From: Limnanthes douglasii subsp. nivea
Lineage: Eukaryota > Streptophyta > Magnoliopsida > Brassicales > Limnanthaceae
DNA length: 64,000 nt
Direction of reading: 5' to 3'
Assembly (NCBI GenBank): GCA_036936605.1
Contig: JAUPFV010000001.1
Span: 31,009,900 to 31,073,899 of the forward strand
This document shows positions 22,065-34,450 of the stretch, piece by piece (positions within the stretch are counted from its first letter, which is position 1; every line of letters starts with the position of its first letter). A program made the translations under genes and the position numbers. The notes under the pieces were generated by a model. That model saw only the letters and a program-made list of their open reading frames with translations, had not been told where the DNA came from and searched no databases.

Positions 22065-23500
22065 TTAATCATTTTTCTTCATAAGCTTTGCAAAGTTTAT
22101 TCCAACAATCCCAATATTTTGTTTACTCTCTTTTGAACCCCACATAAATCTATTGTTAAGGGTATTAATACGCGGGATTGTGGTTTTAGGAAGAATAGCA
22201 TGTTGGAGGCTATAGATAGGGATAGTATTTATGACTGATTGAACAAGGGTTATCCTTCCACCGTATGATAAGTGAATGCTATCCCAGTCCATAATCCTAT
22301 TTTTTTATCTTGCTGACTATTTTTTCAAAGTTGCAGACATTATCGTTATTGCTGATAGTAGACCGCGGGTAAGACATAGGTAGATAGTTTTGACTGAATC
22401 CCAGGATTTGCTCTATATTACAAATTCTTGTGCTGTTCATTTTCTTTGGTACTATTATCTTAGATTTTTCATTATTTATAACCTGGCTAGATCTTGTTTG
22501 ATAATGATCCATGAACTTTTTGATTTTGTTGATTGTAGAAGAGCTTTCACTGCAGAAAACAATAAAATCATCTGCGAGTGACAGATAATGTATGCTAATA
22601 TTTCCTCTGTTCTTGAATTTTAGATAAGTATCCAGGTTAACAATGTGCTTAAGACCTCTGACCAAGTACTCTTCAGCCATAATAAATAAGCTTGATGATA
22701 ATGGATATCCATATCTCAAGCCTTTGGTAGATTTAAAATAGCTTTTCAATTCCCCATTTATTATAACTGAGTGAATATTGTTGATGTTCCTTAGGATGAG
22801 GTTTTGAAACTGCTCACTAACCCAAAAGAAGCCATAATCTTTAACAAAAACTTGTGGGATATTTTATCAAAGGTTTTTTTACATATCTAGTTTAAAAAGA
22901 ACATTGCTTCTTCTAGCTTTGTAGTTCAGATATAAACAAAGATCTTGTGTGATCCGGTATGTTCTCATGTATGCTTCTATTCTTCACAAATGCTCTTTGT
23001 TCTTTAGAAATGATTTTAGGTAATAGGACTGATAGCCTATTATTTATCACTTTCGATGTGATTTTGTTGAACAGGGTAATCAGACTAATATGTCTGAAGT
23101 CTTTCCATTATTTTGGAGAATCTAGCTTAGGGATAAGACATATAGTAGTAACATGAATCCATGATGGAATAAAGCATCCTCTAAAAACGTTTCTTATTGC
23201 TTCGCATAGGTCTTTCTTAATTATTTCCTAGCAAGTTTGACAAAAAACCATTGAATCCATCTGGTCCTGCTACTCTATTTGTATTTAATGATTAATACGT
23301 ATTGAAATCTCTGTATCTTCAGATATTGATATTAAAATTTTGTTGTCAACAACAGTGATCAATCAGGAATGATGTTCAGAAGATTTCCCCCATTCTTATG
23401 GCTTGGAGGCTCAGTCAGTAAAGTCATGAAGAATTACTCAGCTGATTTTCCAATTAAAGATTGATCATCAATCCAATCAATTCCAACCCCAATCCTGGTA
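22065..23500 (-). pseudogene. LINE reverse transcriptase
   Basis: RVT_1 blocks on the minus strand: FKSTKGLRYGYPLSSSLFI (22749-22690, normally GLRQGDPLSP, so the Gln and Asp are both Tyr), then SLADDFIVFC, the FADD catalytic box (about 22570), and YGGRITLVQSVINTIPIYS with NNRFMWG in 22065-22292. Upstream pieces (23434-23742) hold KCNWLRNNDKNTYTFHNFV, the connector between endonuclease and RT. Stops and shifts break the frame at about 22295, 22750 and 23430. Confidence 0.88.
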
Positions 23501-23839
23501 ATTCTGTTTCTCCTGTGCTTTTTTTGAACAAAATTGTGAAAGGTATATGTATTTTTATCATTATTCCTTAACCAATTGCACTTTGCCTTTTGATCCCAAT
23601 AGCTCTCCTCTCTGGCTAGTAGTTCCCAGTGGTCTGATTTTGCTTTGTCCAGGAGTAGTTTGTCAGTAGTAGAGTTTCTATTCTGATAATTGATCTCATG
23701 GAATTGCACAACTTCTTCTATCTGCTTTAGGCCTTCAAACACATTCCCAAATGTCTCTTTATTCCATAGCTTTAAACCAGTTTACAAGTTTTTCAGCTTA
23801 ACACAAAAGGTTTGAATATAATTACCATAGGATTCTTGG

Positions 23840-24605
23840 TTCTAAGTCTTTATAATAAACTTTAAAAAATCATCATGTCTTGCCCACATATTGAGAAATT
23901 TAAAAGGGGATTTGATCTGACCTGTATTGGAGTATATATATATATATATATATATAAGAATGGTCAGAACACGTCTTAGCCAGATGTTTGATGGTTGTAT
24001 TTTCAAACAAATTAAGCCATAAAGTATTATATAAAACCCAATATAGTCTCTTCCATTTTCTGCCATTAGTCCAAGTAAACTTTGATCCAGAGAAGCCAAC
24101 ATCAATTAGATGGCAATCCATTAACATTTGATTGAATTCATCCATGCTTCTACTGCAGGAAGAAACACATGAGAGATGTTCATTCTGGCTTGCAATTGCA
24201 TTGAAGTCTCCAAGAACGAGTCATTCCTTAGAAGGGTCATCAATATTTCTGATCCAGTCCCATAACAGGTTTCTTTGATCTCTTTTGTATTTTTCATAAA
24301 CAATAGTGACTCTGATATTTTTGTCAAGTACTTTATGCTTTACATTCGAGTGAAGCAATTGATCTTCATTAATCAAAATGTTGACAATATAATCAGAGTT
24401 GTACATTGCCCATATTTTATTACTTATATTCCTAGAAAACCATGTATAGCCCAATTGTTTGACAGTAGATTCCAGTTGAGATTGAGAAATCATTGGCTAT
24501 CGTCATAAAGCTTGCTTTCTCTGACCTTTTAAGGATTTCAATCTACTTAGTATTTCTTTGTTGCCCAGTCCCCTAACGTTCTAGTCAATGATTGAGATAG
24601 TCGTT
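23840..24605 (-). pseudogene. LINE apurinic-type endonuclease
   Basis: NVRGLGNKEILSRLKSLKG at about 24590 corresponds to the WNVRGL start (Trp replaced by a stop). LVLGDFNAIASQNEH lies near 24200 and FTWTNGRKWKRLYW near 24060, and KTCSDHS near 23960 is the SDH motif. The glutamate motif is not clearly seen. Three short frames overlap, with a TA repeat of 24 bases inside the last one. Confidence 0.85.
23933..23956. repeat. TA dinucleotide microsatellite
   Basis: About 12 TA units inside the LINE endonuclease remnant. Similar runs lie at 32840-32862, 47122-47141 and 40463-40477. Confidence 0.95.
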
Positions 24606-25079
24606 TAGATTAACTGCTGAAATGTTTTATTACACCTTTCATTTGCATAACTTGAATGTTACAGAGCCTTTTGGTCTTTTCATTTTATTTCTCTCGACCT
24701 TCTTAAAGCCCGTGTCCTTTTATTTAACAATTTTAGGAGAGCCTTGTAGACTTTCTATATCTTCTTTGTGTGGAGATAAATCTTCATTAAGAGATGTTTC
24801 AATATCTCTGATTGTAGAAAAGGCATTTTGATTTTCAATGATTTGTAGAGCATCAATGATCTCATCATCATTGGCTTTGATTGAGCCAATGATTTCAAAA
24901 CTCTAATCTTTGGCTTTGATTAGGCCAAAGATAAGAGTTATTATTAGATTGAGAATTTATAATTTCTTGAGCTTCAGGTCTATAAGCATGATTGTATTGT
25001 TGATCTTTCACTTATTTTCTGTGAAAGGTAAGATTTGTGATATTATTTGGTTGAGCATTTGCAGGTGGATATAGATCAA

Positions 25080-25740
25080 AAGAAGGCTTGACAATCACAA
25101 ATTTTAATTTTCCAGGTATCACCTCTTGACTGATGTTCAACTTTGAATTAGAGTCAACCACTGTCTTTTCTGAATTTGTTTGATTCTCTTGTTGAAGAGA
25201 TTTTTTACAATCTTTTAAGTTATGCCCAATGTGATGACATTTGAGGCAATAATATGGCTTTGAATTATAAACAACTTCTTGCTAAAAATACATTTCATTA
25301 CCAAAACAGATCCATACTTTCTCTTTTAGCTCTTTAGATAAGTATATTTCTAGCCAAATCTTACAACAATTAAACCTAAATTTATTTCTAGGTGGAACCC
25401 AGCCTGATAAGGGAGCTCCCAAAGCTTTCTTATCACCGTACTTGTATCTTCATTAAACATATAGTCAGGTAGATTTGGTAGAGAGATCCAGATAGGGTTT
25501 ATGGGGTATTCAAAATTGGGATTTAAAAAACGTGTCCACTTGAAAAGTCTTATTGTTTTAGATCCAACAGACCAAACATTACGTTTCCAAATTTTGTTCA
25601 AGTCTTCTTGGCAAGTGAGTTTAATGGAAACGTGTCTGTTTTCCTAGTGAGAAAGATTGAATTCACCTATAAAGTTGAAAGTTCCCAGAATGTTTTTAAC
25701 ATTTTCCATGTTTGGCTTTCCTGAAGCAAATTTTCCGATT
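25080..25740 (-). pseudogene. LINE ORF1: DUF4283-like domain and CCHC knuckle
   Basis: The frame 25350-25601 carries TIRLFKWTRFLNPNFEYP, then PIWISLPNLPDYMFN, the nucleic-acid-binding ORF1 core of plant LINEs. After stops, an intact CX2CX4HX4C knuckle (CLKCHHIGHNLKDC) lies at about 25210-25260. ORF1 binds element RNA. Upstream residues (ENRHVSIKLT, about 25640) extend the domain to the right in another frame. Confidence 0.82.
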
Positions 25741-26210
25741 AGAGTTTTTCCCTGCTATTGTATCCAGTCTTTATTTATCTTATTCATCAAATCTGATTCC
25801 TATCTAATCATTATTTTTTATGATCAAGAAATTTTCATGCTGGAACCTTTCTCATTCTCTTTAAATAAATCAGAAAATGATTTATGATTTGAAATTTCAT
25901 TTGCAGGTAGATGATTTGGAATAGTTTTAGTGGTTTCGAAGGCTGGGTTGATTCTTACATTGATTGAATTAAAGAGAATTTCTGATTGTTAGTTCTTGGC
26001 CATTTGTAGATGGTTGGATACTCTGTTTTTTGGAAATGCATTCTTTAAATGTGGAAATTGGATTTCCAGACGGTTATTTGGGAATGAGCAGATTTGGAAG
26101 ATAATAGAGATGAGAGTTCTTTGTCTTCCATCTAGAACCAATGTATCAAATATTCCGGCGAAGCTAGCAATCCGGCAAGAATCAACCCAAGATTATGTTT
26201 CTTGTAGAGA

Positions 26211-26950
26211 AACAAAACACCATTCCTAGACCTAATTATGGCATTAACTATCTATTTTTTGATATATAAACTATTATATTTTAAGTTTTAAAAATAAAAT
26301 TTGTTTTTTTTTTCAAAAAAATACTTATAACAAATTATTTTAAATCTTCAACTTGTTATTGAAATTGTTAGAAAATAAAAAGTTTAAAAATAAAATACAG
26401 ACGATAGAAAAAGTAACCGTTATATTTTCAAATTTAACAAATTGTCGTCTGATTCTTTCAAATTCATACGATACACCATCAGTGTATAAGGCTAAGCATC
26501 GACTGTGCAAAAAGTATGATCGTCGGTATATTTTATGGGCACCGCTAGTTTTTTCCTTTTCATATTATCGATGTCATGGCTTCCACATCGGCGATATAGT
26601 AGAAAATACAACCATGGTGCCCAACATTTCTCGTTAGTGTTTTGTCTATGTTTTGTTTCTTATTTTCACTTATATAATTTGATAATGTATGAGGGAAATT
26701 CTATAGATCAAGTGGCAGATCATTGAGTTATGGTTTATAGTTATGTGTCTTTTACAATGAAATATTATACGTAAGACGAATTGTGTGAGTGAGTTAAGAA
26801 AACTAGGAATGAAAACAAATTGATTATTATATTAAGGTATCACGATGATGAAAAAACATAAAGAGTAATATAATATTCTTTGATTGCAAGAGCTCTATAT
26901 TGTATAAATATTAGTAGAACCTAAATGATCTTAAGAGAAAGTAAACCAAA
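26211..26950. other. unassigned sequence between LINE and MULE
   Basis: There is no recognisable gene. A short hairpin (CAGACGA...TCGTCTG, 26398-26452) and a CGTCGGTAT word near 26520 resemble the internal repeats of CACTA-type ends, but this is weak. Confidence 0.4.
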
Positions 26951-26959
26951 TAGAAAAAA

Positions 26960-28620
26960 TATGAATATCTTTTCAAGATTAATTGAATTATGGTCACTCT
27001 ACATAAATCATTTTTAGAGGTTATATTCGGGATTCAAAACCATCCACTTGTAAAAAACTTAAAAGGTCATCCGTAAGTGTAATATTTTTTTAAAGAAGAG
27101 TTGGCATGTGTACAATATTCTACCTTCACAGGAACTCGTCCTCAAGAAATTTTGAACGGAGTGAAAACATTGAATGATAAAAATATGCCATTTATGTGCA
27201 CTGTATACAACTTCGACAAAAACAACAGATGTTGAAGAAAGCCGATCGATCATAGTTCTAATATTTGTTAAGCGAACTCAAAAGACTTTCATTTTTTGAA
27301 TGCCATATATCTAGTTAAGATAAAAGTGATGTAATTATTGATATCTTCTTTGCAAAAATGGTTAGTGTTGATTTATTACATATATTTTCAAAGTGAAAAT
27401 AATGAATATCACCTACAAGATAATAAGTTACGAGATTTCGTTTTCTGAAACAATCAGAGGAACCTCTAACAATTTGACTTTTTATGTAAGGTATGCGTTT
27501 ATGTCCAAGGAGAAAGGTAATAATTTTAAGTAGGTATTAGATTGTGTTTAATTATTAAAGGTAGCTAACTGCACCAAATAATTGTCCGTACCATTGACGA
27601 ATATAAACTTAATGTTGATGAATGCTCTTGAACAAGTGTTTCCGTAAATAATACACGTGATATTTCAATGCCATATTAACAAGAACTTATTTGCGAATGA
27701 AAAGAAGTACATGAAGAAGAAGAAAAATCAATCCATTTATGGGTTTGTGGAATCTGATAATCTACTTGGAGTCAAAATGTGATTCGAGAACAATCAGAAT
27801 GAGATAAAACATAAATTCAAAGATTATCCTCAAAATATATAATACACAAAAAAAAATATTGGTTAATCTTTACATCGATAAGTTTGTCACGTTGAAAACT
27901 AACAAGTTTATGCATTTTGAAAATATAATCACTAACCGGATGAAGAGCACTCATTCCAACTTAAAGCATTTTGTTGGTACGGGTAAACTTAACTTTGAGT
28001 TTTTTTGGATTAAGGTACATTATTTAGTCGAGATATAACATGGATCAATTAAATAAACATTTTCTAAAAATCACTTTGTAGCACAACATAAATTTTGAGA
28101 TACGGTGTTCGGCAAACAAAGAGGTAATGTATCGAACACTACTTTATATATTCTTTTGTTTGAATTATAAGGTGATAGATATATTGGAATTGGAGATACA
28201 AGTCGCACTTGTGTGATATGAGCTATATATGTTATGCCGTGTTGGGACAAGATTCACGAGTTATTAACAAAAAGTGTTGAAGCAGGTTTAGAATTTTTGG
28301 ACGTTCATTGGAAGAGGTTAAACATAATATGAGGTATAGATCTAACAACAAATTTATTCAAACAAAAATTAGATAAACGTGCTCACAATATCATGGAAAT
28401 CAACTATGAAGGGCGCATATAATATATTTACAAGAAATTATTTGAATTAATATATTCATAAACATCTTTCCTTTAAGAGATTTTAAAGAAACATGAACAT
28501 CATGGTCATCAACTGGTCAAATATAAATTATCAGTCGCATCACCCACTAAACAGAATAAATCAAATTTCGAACACATGCTAGATTTGGAGAACCAAGTGC
28601 ATATTTGCTAGGTAAGATGT
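26960..28620 (+). pseudogene. MULE (Mutator-like) transposase
   Basis: Plus-strand blocks follow the order of plant MULE transposases: TFTGTRPQEIL (27122), SDVIIDIFFAKMVSVDLL (about 27325), MNITYKIISYE (27402; the usual MDxTYKTN, so the first catalytic Asp is Asn), NNLTFYVRYAFMSKEKGNN (about 27465), ALEQVFP (about 27625), CHINKNLFANEKKY (about 27670), NKFMHFENIITNRMKSTHS (about 27905; usually TTNRVESAHS) and a degraded SWIM-type finger (VMPCWDKIHELL, then LDVHWKRL, about 28225-28315). At least eight stops or shifts. No terminal inverted repeats were found. Confidence 0.85.
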
Positions 28621-28829
28621 TTGAAAGTCCGCCCGTAAAAATACATAGATGAGCGAAACTCCACCGCTCAAAGTGCAAAGAGTGAGCAGAACTATACATG
28701 TTCATTTCAAAGTACCGACACAAGCTTGTGACCATATATATTCGCATAAAAAACCATCATGATTGAAAATTCTACGATACCGCTATCTAGTGAAATGATT
28801 CCTCGTAATGAACAGTTAATAGTCTAACA

Positions 28830-29090
28830 AAAAGCTCTAATACTGGCTCCAAAATACTGTTTCTTGATCCAATTTTTTACATAGAAAAATTTAGTATTTA
28901 CTATATACTATTTATAACTGAGATTAACGTAAAGTCCGATGCCCATGGCGGGTATCGATCAGTTTGTATGGCTTGTACGACTAATATAATGGATTACACA
29001 ATTTTTGGAGGACTCTTTACGATGAGCTTATGTATAACGGTAAAGTTTATATACAAATATTAAATCGTATAAATATGTTAGTAAATGGAA
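28830..29090 (+). pseudogene. OTU-like cysteine protease domain attached to the MULE
   Basis: Following the transposase on the same strand, a frame without stops from 28856 to about 29000 ends INVKSDAHGGYRSV. This fits the OTU start seen in some plant MULE proteins (VxADGNCGFRxVA). The Asp is present at 28938-28940, but the catalytic Cys codon (28947-28949) is GGC, Gly. In another frame FWRTLYDELMYNGKVYIQIL (about 28995-29060) matches the next helix. The spacing and order agree with MULE-OTU fusions. The identification is by resemblance only. Confidence 0.5.
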
Positions 29091-29299
29091 CTGAATGTAT
29101 ACACTACTATGAATACAATGCAGGTATAACAAACTGAATAATAATAATGAAATTGGGGATTGCGATCACATTAAAGTTTAACTACATCGTTTATTTTGTA
29201 ACATAGTCGACGGATATGAGCTTCACTTTTATACCATTATGAGGAGTACCGCCTCCGACATCTGAAATAGAGGAAATTAATTGTCAAATATCATGGAGT

Positions 29300-30650
29300 G
29301 TACACAAAAAAATACATGATGTTTCCCATTACACTTGAATATGGAACCTTCGATATTTGTTCTAATTCAGCATCATCATTAGTCGATCATAGTATATAGA
29401 AATTGAAATGAATAGAAAATGGGACGTTGACTGCCTTGACATCAAACATGTTGAATCGTTATAATACTTTCTCAATGTAGCATCTTTCACAAGTGTAACG
29501 ATCTTAAAATTTTATTTCTTGTAATCTACATCCCTAGAATTTTCTTTTCCATATCCATATTTCTTATCTCAAACTTAAAATTGAGTTGCTTCTTTATCTA
29601 CATAATATGTGGCATACTATAAGAAGAAATGAGCATATCATCCACATATAAAAACAAGTAAACATATTAAGCATATGATATTTTTTGATGGTACACATAA
29701 CTATCATATGGACTTTTTATTAATCCATTTGACACCATAAATGTATCAAATCGTCTATACCATCTATTGGGTGATTATTTCAACTCATATAGTGACTTCC
29801 TCAATAGACAAACATTGTCTTACATTTTAGGTTCGGTAAGTACTTCTCGTTCTATCAAATATTTTTCCTCTAATTCACCATGTAGAAATGTAATTTTAAC
29901 ATCAAACCATTCAAACTCTAAGTCTTTAAGAAATACCATGACTAACAAAACTCGAATAAAATTGTGTTTCACCATTGGAGAAAATACTTTATTAAATTCG
30001 ATCTCTTACATTTGAGTAGAACCCTTAACGATTAGTCTTATCTTGAATATAGGTACCTCAACCCTTGGGTTACCTTATTTTTTCTTGAATACACATTTAC
30101 AGCCTATTATCTTATGTTTTTTTGAAAAATAATCAACAAGCTTCCATGTATGATTATTGTGAAGAGATTAAATCTCTTCTCCTATAGTATCGATCCAACG
30201 ATTTGCTTATCAACTCATTATAGCTTTCTTATAACTCTCAGGCTCCTGCATCTCGATTTCTTATATAACTGACAGAGTGTATGCAACTAGATTCACATAT
30301 TTTTCTGTGGTCTAATCTATTTTCTTTCTCAGTCTGATGTTATGCTATAAGGTTGTTGTTATAGTTCAGGAACATCATAGTCACTATTATCCGATGTTGA
30401 GGGTGGTTCACCTCTTGAGCCTAGATCCACCTTGAAACTATTATAATTATTTGACCTACTAGAAAAATATTATGCTTGAAGTTTCAAATGTTAACTCACA
30501 ACCGATCATAGTTTGACCGTTTATCTAACATCCTTCTAACTGTCTACCAAAACAGACTTATTAAAAATCACGTCCCTGTTGATGAGAAAACTTGGAGATT
30601 TAGGAACAGCATAAGCTATATATTTTCACTCATGTATCATATCATAATAC
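29300..30650 (-). pseudogene. copia copy C: RT and integrase tail, minus strand
   Basis: Reading right to left: the integrase C-terminal and linker region (about 30640-30130), then RT with RLIVKGSTQM (about 30040), FNKVFSPMVKHNFIRVLL, WFDVKITFLHGELEEKY, LLRKSLYELK and FLYVDDMLISS (YVDD codons 29637-29648). About eight stops. It is a TNT1-like copia relic. Its 29947-30650 part is homologous to 33148-33850 of copy D at roughly 85 percent by eye, so C and D are two copies of one family. Confidence 0.88.
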
Positions 30651-33147
30651 CTTTTTTGATTTGACTTTCCGATATAACAAATTTCACTCGTTGATATCAT
30701 TGAGATTTCATTACATCATAGATCATAAATTAGAGAAGCTTTTAGAGATTACGGATAATAATACCAAAGAAATAAAAAAGAAAAGATACAAATGATAAGA
30801 AAATGATCTCAAATGTAGAGTAAATATCCTAAACTCCCTTCTATACCGCTTATTCGACTTATACACAACGAGACTTTGACGAAAAAAATATAGAGTGCTC
30901 TAGAATAGAAGTACAAAGTCAAAAAAGAATGTACAAATAATTTTTTTTTATATCATAAATATTTAATTATAAATTGTTTAATAGAAAATCAGTTCTCTTC
31001 CAAATACATGAGTTATGCCTCATAGCTAATGAGCTTGTGTCTATAACAAAGAGTAATTCCAATTATTATTTTCAAATATGAGCAATTATCGTACAATTTT
31101 CTATTTTTGGAAGAGTTGCCAAAAAAAGATACTTTACAAGTAAAAATGGATATATGTTTTATAAAGATAAAAAATACGTAAATGCTAACATGAATTTTGA
31201 ACATGAGATGTTGAAAAAAGGGATATTCTAATAGCATAAATGCAATGGAACCTAAATAAAACAAACCTAAACTTTAATAAAATTCATTTTCCACCAAGAT
31301 AATAAATACATTAAAAATGAAAAATAAAAATTTATTTTAATGTCATAAAATGAGTCATTTTTCTCATGATTGCAATATTGAGAAGAATAGTGAGAGTACT
31401 AATTTGGAGCAAAATATTTTTGTTATGAAGAGTGTGGTCAATTTGATAATCAACAAAACATCCATATAGTGGTATGGTATATGAATATTAACTCAAGTTT
31501 TCTACATAAACTTTTTATTTAAAAAAATAAAGGAGGGTAATGACACGAAAGATGTACAAATGAGAACACAAATAGATCCATAATGGAAATAAGAGATAAT
31601 GTTGAGTTAGTATTTGCGAACGGTAATTTTTTTTTGCAAATCTATTGTATGTTCTACAAATGAACAAAAAATATTTTTTGATGATTAATTTACTAAAGCC
31701 ATAATTTATTCTATTTACAATCTTGTCGGTCTTCTTTTACTCAAAAATTGTAATTTTGTAAGAACATGGTGAATTATATATTAATGACTGAGTAATTAAT
31801 AAAGTGAAAAAATCTATTTACTTTCTATTGTACTGATTATTTATTAGGATATAGTAAAGTTGCACATATAAGTTATAGTGTGATTAATAAAATTATTAAA
31901 ATTGAACTTATAAATTATGATATAGGTTCGTACGAAAAATGGAAATTGTGTGTAGAATCAAAGATTATTAATTTTTTACAAGATCATAAAAATGATGTAC
32001 AAAACTATTATACTTAATACACACTAGAATACATTTTATAACTTTAATAAATGAATATTTAAGATTTACTTATGTATAATTTCTTAAACCTAAAGATGAT
32101 GCATTTAATATATTTACGATAATAAGTGAAAGTTAGAAATAAATTATAAACTAAGGTAACATTCTTACGTAGTGATAGAGGAAATATTTCTCAATATAAT
32201 TTGATAGATTTTATGAAGAATATGGATAATAGATCAATGTTGTGCACTTTACCTGTCTTAACAAATTGGATTGGTTGAACGCAAAAACAAACATTAATTT
32301 AGAAGACTAATAACATGTTAGTTAATTCTAGGTTGCGTATAAATTTGTAAAGTGAAGGCGTTTTAACGACATGTTATATTATCGGTCGCATTGATCTTTG
32401 AAAAATTAAAATATCTTTATATGAGTTATAAAAAGAAAGTAAACCAAATATTAAAACATGTGGAATGGTTAGCATTTTGTAAATGATGAATCTGAAAATA
32501 TAAAATTATATCTCAAATCTATAAGATGCCTTTTTATTGGATACATATCTAATAAAAAACCTTACAATTATTAAACTTGGAGTATAATTTTATATTTGAA
32601 TATGGAGAAGCATAATTGTTTGTATCTAAGTTATTTTATGATAATATGACTCAAACCGCTATAAAAATCAAGAAAATGACTTTAGAAGAAGTACATTTGA
32701 TTATGGAATAATATTGTGTGATGAGGTCTAAAACTTAATCAAATACCAAAAAATGTTATCAACATAGAGAAAAGTTCTTTTAAGAAGATGAACTAGAAAG
32801 AAAAAAAAAATTACAGTAAAATCAATATCCCCATTATGGTATATATATATATATATATATATAATCGAAAGTGGTACCAAGTGTAAAAGTATGATATACC
32901 CTTATCAATGAGCGTACTAGCCTTTATTACATAATAGATACCTTTATATTATATAGCGACACAAATATCCCTAGTTTGTTTTATCATTATCCGGATATTA
33001 TATCCTCATCATCGTGAACCTAATATGAGTCAAAATGAGTAAATATCTAGATGTATAAGATCCAAAGAGATGGACTCTCGAAGAATTTATTTCTATTTTG
33101 TGGAATAAGTTAGGATACAAGATTATGCATTGTGACAAGAGAGAACA
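30651..33147 (+). mobile_element. copia copy B, plus strand, sister of element A
   Basis: Colinear with 12597-14790 of element A, including non-coding blocks (CTGCTTATTCGACTTATACACAA shared in near-identical form), the pre-integrase domain (about 31840-31990) and integrase (LRSDRGN at about 32170). B has about 330 bp (about 32705-33035, including a TA run at 32840-32862) that A lacks. Homology ends near 33147, where minus-strand copy D begins. B holds no RT. Confidence 0.8.
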
Positions 33148-34450
33148 AAACTCGAATTGAAATGTGTTTCACCATTGGAGAATATATTTTATTAAAGTTA
33201 GTTTCTTCAATTTGAGTAGAACCCTTAACGACTAGTCTTATCTTCAATCGAGGTACCTCAACCCCTGGGTTAGATTCCTTTTTTTGAAAACACATTTGCG
33301 GCCTACTACCTTCTATTCTTTAGGAAAATCAAAAAGCTTCTATGTATGATTCTTATGAAGAGATCTAATCTCTTCCCCACAGTACTGATCCATGATATGC
33401 TTTTGAACTCGTTATAGCTTACTTATAACTATTGGGTTCCCGCATATCAATTTCTTATACAACTGACATACCGTATTTAACTAGATGCACATATATTTTT
33501 GGTGGTCTAATCTAGTTTCTTTCTCAGTACGATGTTATGCTATAAGGTTGTTGTTATATTTTGGAAACATCATACTCACTATCATCTGATGCTGATGATT
33601 CATCTCATCAGCCTAGATCCACCTTAAAACCATGATAATTATTTAACCTACTAGAAACCGATTATACTTGAAGTTCCACATGTTTTCTCACAACCAATCA
33701 TGGTTTGACTATTTCTCCATATCATTCTGACTATCTACCGAATCTGACTCATTAAATCCCACATCCATACTGATGAGAAAACTTGGATATTTAGGAGTGG
33801 TACACCATAACCTATATCTCTTCACTCCAATAGTATAACCTAGATATATAAGAATATTTATATTTGGATCAAGTTTACCAATGCTCACATGATTGCATGT
33901 AGGACAACCGAAGACCATCAACTGTTCATAATCAACCAACAATCCAACCAAAATCTCAAAACAAGTCTTACAATAAATAGCCATTAATGGAGACCGACTC
34001 ACCAAATAACAAGTTGTATTGATAGCTTTGGCCCAAAATTAATTGCTTACACTAGCATGCGATAACATGATTTTCTCCTTCTTACAAAATGTTATATTTA
34101 TTCTTTCTGTTATCCCATTCTACTGTAGTATTATAGACCATGTGTGATGATGTACTATTCCCTCAACATCGCAGAACCCGGTGAACTCACAAATGTAATT
34201 GTTTTTACCCATTATTTTTTATTAAATGTTTGATCTTTAATCTTGTGTGCTTCTCCATTATTTCCTTTCATTTGACAAATGTTAATTACACTTTATTTTT
34301 ATTTTTAGAAAATAAAACCATACCATCATAGAATAATCATCGATCAGACTCATATAGTATATGGCTCCACTCTTTGATAAAGTTATGTTTGGGACCTAAA
34401 GGTCTTAGTGAATATAATCTACAATCCCGATAGTCTTTCTTACAACCAAC
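33148..34450 (-). pseudogene. copia integrase and start of RT (copy D)
   Basis: The best frame (33709-34005) carries VFGCPTCNHVSIGKLDP and YLGYTIGVKRYRLWC, the integrase C-terminal part. Upstream, NGITERINITFC (about 34105) keeps the catalytic Glu. Downstream, RLVVKGSTQIEETNFN and YSPMVKHISIRVL (33110-33260) begin the RT. Several stops. The RT is cut off at the junction with B, so D has no catalytic YVDD box here. Confidence 0.85.

Larger units (their letters stand above)
20440..26210 (-). mobile_element. LINE (plant L1 type with RNase H), minus strand, decayed
   Basis: Right to left: ORF1 with DUF4283-like domain and CCHC knuckle (25080-25740), apurinic endonuclease (23840-24605), reverse transcriptase (22065-23500), zf-RVT/linker (21032-22000) and RNase H (20600-21010). 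This is the order of plant L1 elements carrying an RNase H tail. Many stops and shifts, plus an internal TA microsatellite at 23933-23956, show it is inactive. Ends are placed from the last recognisable domains, and target duplications were not found. Confidence 0.9.

Noticed and set aside
26398..26452. Short hairpin CAGACGA...TCGTCTG as a transposon terminus
   Set aside because: Seven-base arms are expected by chance; no partner terminus or target duplication.
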